Below are positions 61,427-64,000 of a stretch of DNA of 64,000 bases, one piece after another (the first letter of the stretch is position 1; the number at the start of each line of letters is the position of its first letter). Made by a program: the position numbers and the translations under genes. This stretch comes from Candidatus Barnesiella excrementigallinarum (GTDB lineage Bacteria > Bacteroidota > Bacteroidia > Bacteroidales > Barnesiellaceae): the NCBI GenBank assembly GCA_019114445.1, contig DXFL01000016.1:1-64000 (forward strand), written 5' to 3'. A model generated the notes under the pieces. The model did not search any database and was not told the origin of the DNA. It saw nothing but the letters and a program-made list of their open reading frames with translations.

Positions 61427-62803
61427 ATGAAATCACATTTACACCAATGGATTTTGGTAGCAGTTACTTTATTAGGAATGTTACCGGTGAGTGCGTACGA
61501 TTTTCAAGTGGACGGGATTTATTACAACATCAGTAATGAAAGGGAGGTTTCCGTCACCTATGGTTCTTCACAAGGTACTTATTCAGGAGATATGGTCATT
61601 CCAGCAAGGGTTACTTATAGTGGTGTGACCTATTCGGTGACGAGTATCGGGTATAGTGCTTTTGGTAATTGTGTGAACTTAACTTCGGTAACGATTCCCG
61701 AATCGGTAACGAGTATTGATATGAAAGCTTTTGAAGGCTGCTCAAATTTGCTCTCGATTACGATTCCTGAATCAATAACATATATCGGGGCTTATGCCTT
61801 TGAAGGAACAGCGTGGTATAATAATCTGCCCGACGGAGTTGTCTATATAGGTAATTTGTTATATCGTTATAAAGGGACAATGCCAGCGAATACACATATA
61901 GACATCCGGGAGGGAACCGTTTATATCTGTGATTATGCATTTCAGCATTGCAGTGGCTTAACGTCGATCACGATCCCCGACTCAGTCATAAGTATGGGAC
62001 TTTCGGTTTTTCAGGGGACTACATGGTATGATAATCAACCCGATGGGATTGTTTATGCGGGTAACGTAATGTATGATATAAAAGGATTTATATCGGAACA
62101 GCACATCAATGTTCGAGAAGGAACAACCGCTATTGCTCCGTATGGTTTCTCGTGGAGTAGCATGATGTCGATTACAATTCCCGAATCGGTCGTAAGTATC
62201 GGACAATATGCATTCAGTGGTTGTAGTAGTTTAATTTCAATCACAATTCCCCCGCTGGTAACGAGTCTCAATAGTGGTGCTTTTCAGAATTGTAGTAGTT
62301 TGACTTCGGTAATCATCCCCGATTTGGTTACGAGCATTGGGAATTATGTGTTTACTTACTGTAGTAATTTAACCTCAATTACGATAGGTCGTTCCGTAGA
62401 AAGTATAGGAGATGGCGTTTTCTCGGATTGTAACCTTTTGAAAACTATACGATCCTATGCAGTTGTGCCTCCTACAATAAAAAATACTACGTTTAGTAGT
62501 TACGATGCCACCTTATATGTGCCGGCAGGTTGCAAAGGGGCTTATCAAGAGGCAGAGTATTGGAAGAATTTTACGGATATCGTAGAGATGCCGAGTGGTA
62601 TGGAATCCATAAGCGATAGCGATATGCGCATTTATGTAGCTGATCGTATGTTGTACGTCGAAAATGGGGAGGTTCCTTACCGGGTATATAGCGTCTCCGG
62701 CCAACTTGTCTATTCGGGTAACGACAGTGCCGTGCGGCTCAGTGTTCCGGGCATTTATGTGGTACAAGCGGGTAACAGTTCGCAAAAAGTGATCGTGAAG
62801 TAA
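61427..62803 (+). CDS. BspA-type leucine-rich repeat surface protein with T9SS-like tail
   Basis: A 458-residue protein: signal peptide (ending PVSAYD), about nine BspA-type LRR_5 repeats of about 23 residues (VTSIG..AF..C..L.S(I/V)TIPES pattern, about residues 70-350), then a C-terminal domain (about 395-458) with YRVYSVSGQLVYSG and GIYVVQAGNSSQKVIVK, typical of type IX sorting domains. It would be a surface or secreted adhesion-like protein. The gene is framed by its own promoter and a terminator. Confidence 0.85.
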   Translation: MKSHLHQWILVAVTLLGMLPVSAYDFQVDGIYYNISNEREVSVTYGSSQGTYSGDMVIPARVTYSGVTYSVTSIGYSAFGNCVNLTSVTIPESVTSIDMKAFEGCSNLLSITIPESITYIGAYAFEGTAWYNNLPDGVVYIGNLLYRYKGTMPANTHIDIREGTVYICDYAFQHCSGLTSITIPDSVISMGLSVFQGTTWYDNQPDGIVYAGNVMYDIKGFISEQHINVREGTTAIAPYGFSWSSMMSITIPESVVSIGQYAFSGCSSLISITIPPLVTSLNSGAFQNCSSLTSVIIPDLVTSIGNYVFTYCSNLTSITIGRSVESIGDGVFSDCNLLKTIRSYAVVPPTIKNTTFSSYDATLYVPAGCKGAYQEAEYWKNFTDIVEMPSGMESISDSDMRIYVADRMLYVENGEVPYRVYSVSGQLVYSGNDSAVRLSVPGIYVVQAGNSSQKVIVK

Positions 62804-62827
62804 TCGTCGATTTGATTGATAAGATAG

Positions 62828-62860
62828 AGGCGGCAAGCGGTCACACCTGCCGCCTTTTTT
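62828..62860 (+). terminator. Terminator of the LRR gene
   Basis: AGGCGGCA (62828-62835) pairs with TGCCGCCT (62848-62855), followed by a T-tract. Confidence 0.8.
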
Positions 62861-62864
62861 ATGT

Positions 62865-62946
62865 GTCATTCCGCGCCACGACGCGGAATCCAGTAAATAC
62901 CGCTCGTAAATAGTTCTCATGGAGCCCGCATCGGGGTGCGGGGTGA
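62865..62946 (-). repeat. 82-bp double-palindrome repeat, copy B
   Basis: The reverse complement of copy A (55430-55511) with five substitutions in 82 bp, in the middle and near the first palindrome. It lies just after the LRR terminator. Confidence 0.85.
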
Positions 62947-63129
62947 CGCGGGACGTTTGGTATCGCCGGGTGACGGGCGAATGTGGTATTGTAGGGTAGT
63001 GAGTGTGTCATTGCGCCCTCGATGGCGTTCTGTGAGCGCCCCTCGTAGTTCGTTCTACTTACACATTGTTGTATAAGTCGGTTTTTGTGGTTTTTGTGAG
63101 GTTTACGGAATTAAAAAACGGACTTCATA

Positions 63130-63161
63130 TTTGTTTATATGGTAAAAAAGTTGTTACTTTG
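63130..63161 (+). promoter_or_regulatory. rplS promoter
   Basis: TTTG at 63130-63133, 20 nt, TTACTTTG at 63154-63161. The second base of the -7 box deviates from the consensus. Confidence 0.5.
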
Positions 63162-63242
63162 CACCGCTTTTCGTAATCTCTGGCAGGAAAAGTGGCCTGT
63201 TAAATTACGTTTCATTATAAACATTTTAAATAGCTATTAAAA

Positions 63243-63590
63243 ATGGATTTAGTAAAGATTGCAGAAGAAGCATTCGCCTGCGGTAAAGAGCACCCCGAAT
63301 TTCGCAGTGGTGACACGATTACCGTATCTTACCGTATCAAAGAGGGAAATAAGGAGCGTATCCAGCAATTCCGCGGCGACGTTATCCGTATTTCGGGTCA
63401 CGGTAACAAAAAGCGTTTCACGGTTCGCAAAATGTCGGGCAATGTAGGTGTGGAAAGAATTTTCCCCATTGAGTCGCCTTTCATCGAAGAGATCGTAGTT
63501 AACCGTCGTGGTAAAGTACGTCGCGCTAAACTCTACTATCTGCGTGCGTTGACCGGTAAAAAAGCCCGTATTAAAGAGAAGAGAATTTAA
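63243..63590 (+). CDS. rplS: 50S ribosomal protein L19
   Basis: A 115-residue L19 at the 30S-50S interface. The [22 protein letters not shown] start and the [14 protein letters not shown] segment are family signatures. It ends in a basic tail. It is monocistronic here, with its own promoter and terminator. Confidence 0.96.
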   Translation: MDLVKIAEEAFACGKEHPEFRSGDTITVSYRIKEGNKERIQQFRGDVIRISGHGNKKRFTVRKMSGNVGVERIFPIESPFIEEIVVNRRGKVRRAKLYYLRALTGKKARIKEKRI

Positions 63591-63612
63591 TTTCTTGTCT
63601 TTTAAGGCATAT

Positions 63613-63644
63613 AAAAACCGCACCGATGATTCGGTGCGGTTTTT
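63613..63644 (+). terminator. rplS terminator
   Basis: AAAAACCGCACCGA (63613-63626), loop TGAT, TCGGTGCGGTTTTT. Works in both directions, so it may also serve the minus-strand gene to its right. Confidence 0.9.
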
Positions 63645-63686
63645 ATTTTTTTGTATTTACAGCGTATGCTGTGGTATAGGTTGCTG

Positions 63687-64000
63687 TTACCAGCAGATAC
63701 CTATACCTACGAAATGGCGCATTTCGTCGAACATATCGCTATACTCTTCTTCCAAATTGAAGTTGTATTGGAACGAGTATTTGAGTGTAATATGCCAGAA
63801 TTTTACAATCAGGCCTACTTCGGGCGATATGGCATTTGCCCAAACGAATTCGTTCTTTTCTTCGTTATTCTCGGTTATAGAGGTTTTCCAAATACCGTGA
63901 CCCGAATATCCGGGGCCGATGAGGAACCAAACGGGCGGATATATTTTGACCGTCCAACCAAATGCCACATTTGCTCTCGGGTGCAGATTTTCATCGGGGG
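63687..64000 (-). CDS. Outer-membrane beta-barrel-like protein, partial
   Basis: The C-terminal 104 codons of a protein whose start lies beyond the right edge; the frame is open to base 64000. Alternating aromatic strands (FGWTVKIYPPVWFLIGPGY; GLIVKFWHITLKYSFQYNF) and the end FVGIGICW suggest a barrel. No family can be named from this part. Confidence 0.6.
   Translation of the reverse strand, partial: PDENLHPRANVAFGWTVKIYPPVWFLIGPGYSGHGIWKTSITENNEEKNEFVWANAISPEVGLIVKFWHITLKYSFQYNFNLEEEYSDMFDEMRHFVGIGICW

Larger units (their letters stand above)
62804..63242. other. Gap between LRR gene and rplS: terminator, repeat copy B, rplS promoter
   Basis: About 440 nt without a gene. It holds a terminator (62828-62860), repeat copy B (62865-62946), a GC-rich stretch with short partial repeats (GCGCCC at about 63013 and 63040), and the rplS promoter (63130-63161) with a leader of about 75 nt. 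Confidence 0.6.

Noticed and set aside
1-64000. CRISPR array, prophage, insertion sequence or rRNA operon
   Set aside because: No regularly spaced repeats, transposase, integrase or rRNA-like sequence was seen; both tRNA genes are intact and show no integration duplicates.

Overview
The window reads as chromosome of a Bacteroidota member, order Bacteroidales. The evidence is the repeated Bacteroidota-type promoter (TTTG or TTG, 19-20 nt, then TAnnTTTG) in front of many genes, few Shine-Dalgarno-like sites, and marker genes: gldD/gldE, a PorT-like protein, a BspA-type leucine-rich repeat protein, a LytTR regulator paired with a TPR lipoprotein kinase, and a GH3/beta-lactamase fusion. A gut commensal is likely. 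The genus cannot be fixed from sequence alone; a Barnesiella-like organism is only a guess. No prophage, transposase, CRISPR array or rRNA operon was seen.

Layout. 1-1.2 kb: rpiB and folB, convergent. 1.3-10.8 kb: a glycerol-3-phosphate (G3P) unit with an outer-membrane porin, a lipoprotein glycerophosphodiesterase, GlpT and the anaerobic dehydrogenase GlpCBA, divergent from a DeoR-type regulator. Together these would release G3P outside the cytoplasm, import it and oxidise it to DHAP with electrons passed to quinone. 11.1-14.1 kb: bactofilin, copper ATPase CopA and a CopZ-like protein. 14.1-17.3 kb: ssb, gldE, gldD and a phosphopantetheinyl transferase on the minus strand, preceded by an 800-base gap with a candidate structured RNA. 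18.1-20.9 kb: sensor kinase and LytTR regulator. 20.9-26.1 kb: an arginine operon argR, GNAT, argG, argC, argD, proC, with two ARG-box-like palindromes. 26.3-38.5 kb: surE, parAB, cell-wall enzymes (MltD-like, NlpC/P60), rsgA, frr, pyrH, birA, YraN, tadA and others.

38.7-43.7 kb: rpsA, rnz, a winged-helix protein, a CDGSH protein and purT. 43.8-50.2 kb: seven consecutive minus-strand genes, all encoding exported proteins of mostly unknown function, including a CsgG/FlgT-like protein and LPP20-like proteins, with a terminator hairpin after the third gene. This is the best candidate for an undescribed system. 50.4-50.8 kb: tRNA-Phe and tRNA-Pro. 50.9-52.6 kb: an AraC-type regulator, then rplU-rpmA. 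52.8-61.1 kb: envelope genes (PagL-like deacylase plus lipoprotein, ferredoxin, PorT-like barrel, GH3/beta-lactamase, split 5'-nucleotidase). 61.4-64 kb: BspA-like LRR protein, rplS and a partial outer-membrane protein.

An 82-bp repeat made of two palindromes occurs twice in opposite orientation (55.4 and 62.9 kb, 5 differences). Several genes have longest-ORF starts that are GTG or TTG triplets inside or next to the -7 promoter element; for these the downstream ATG is given.
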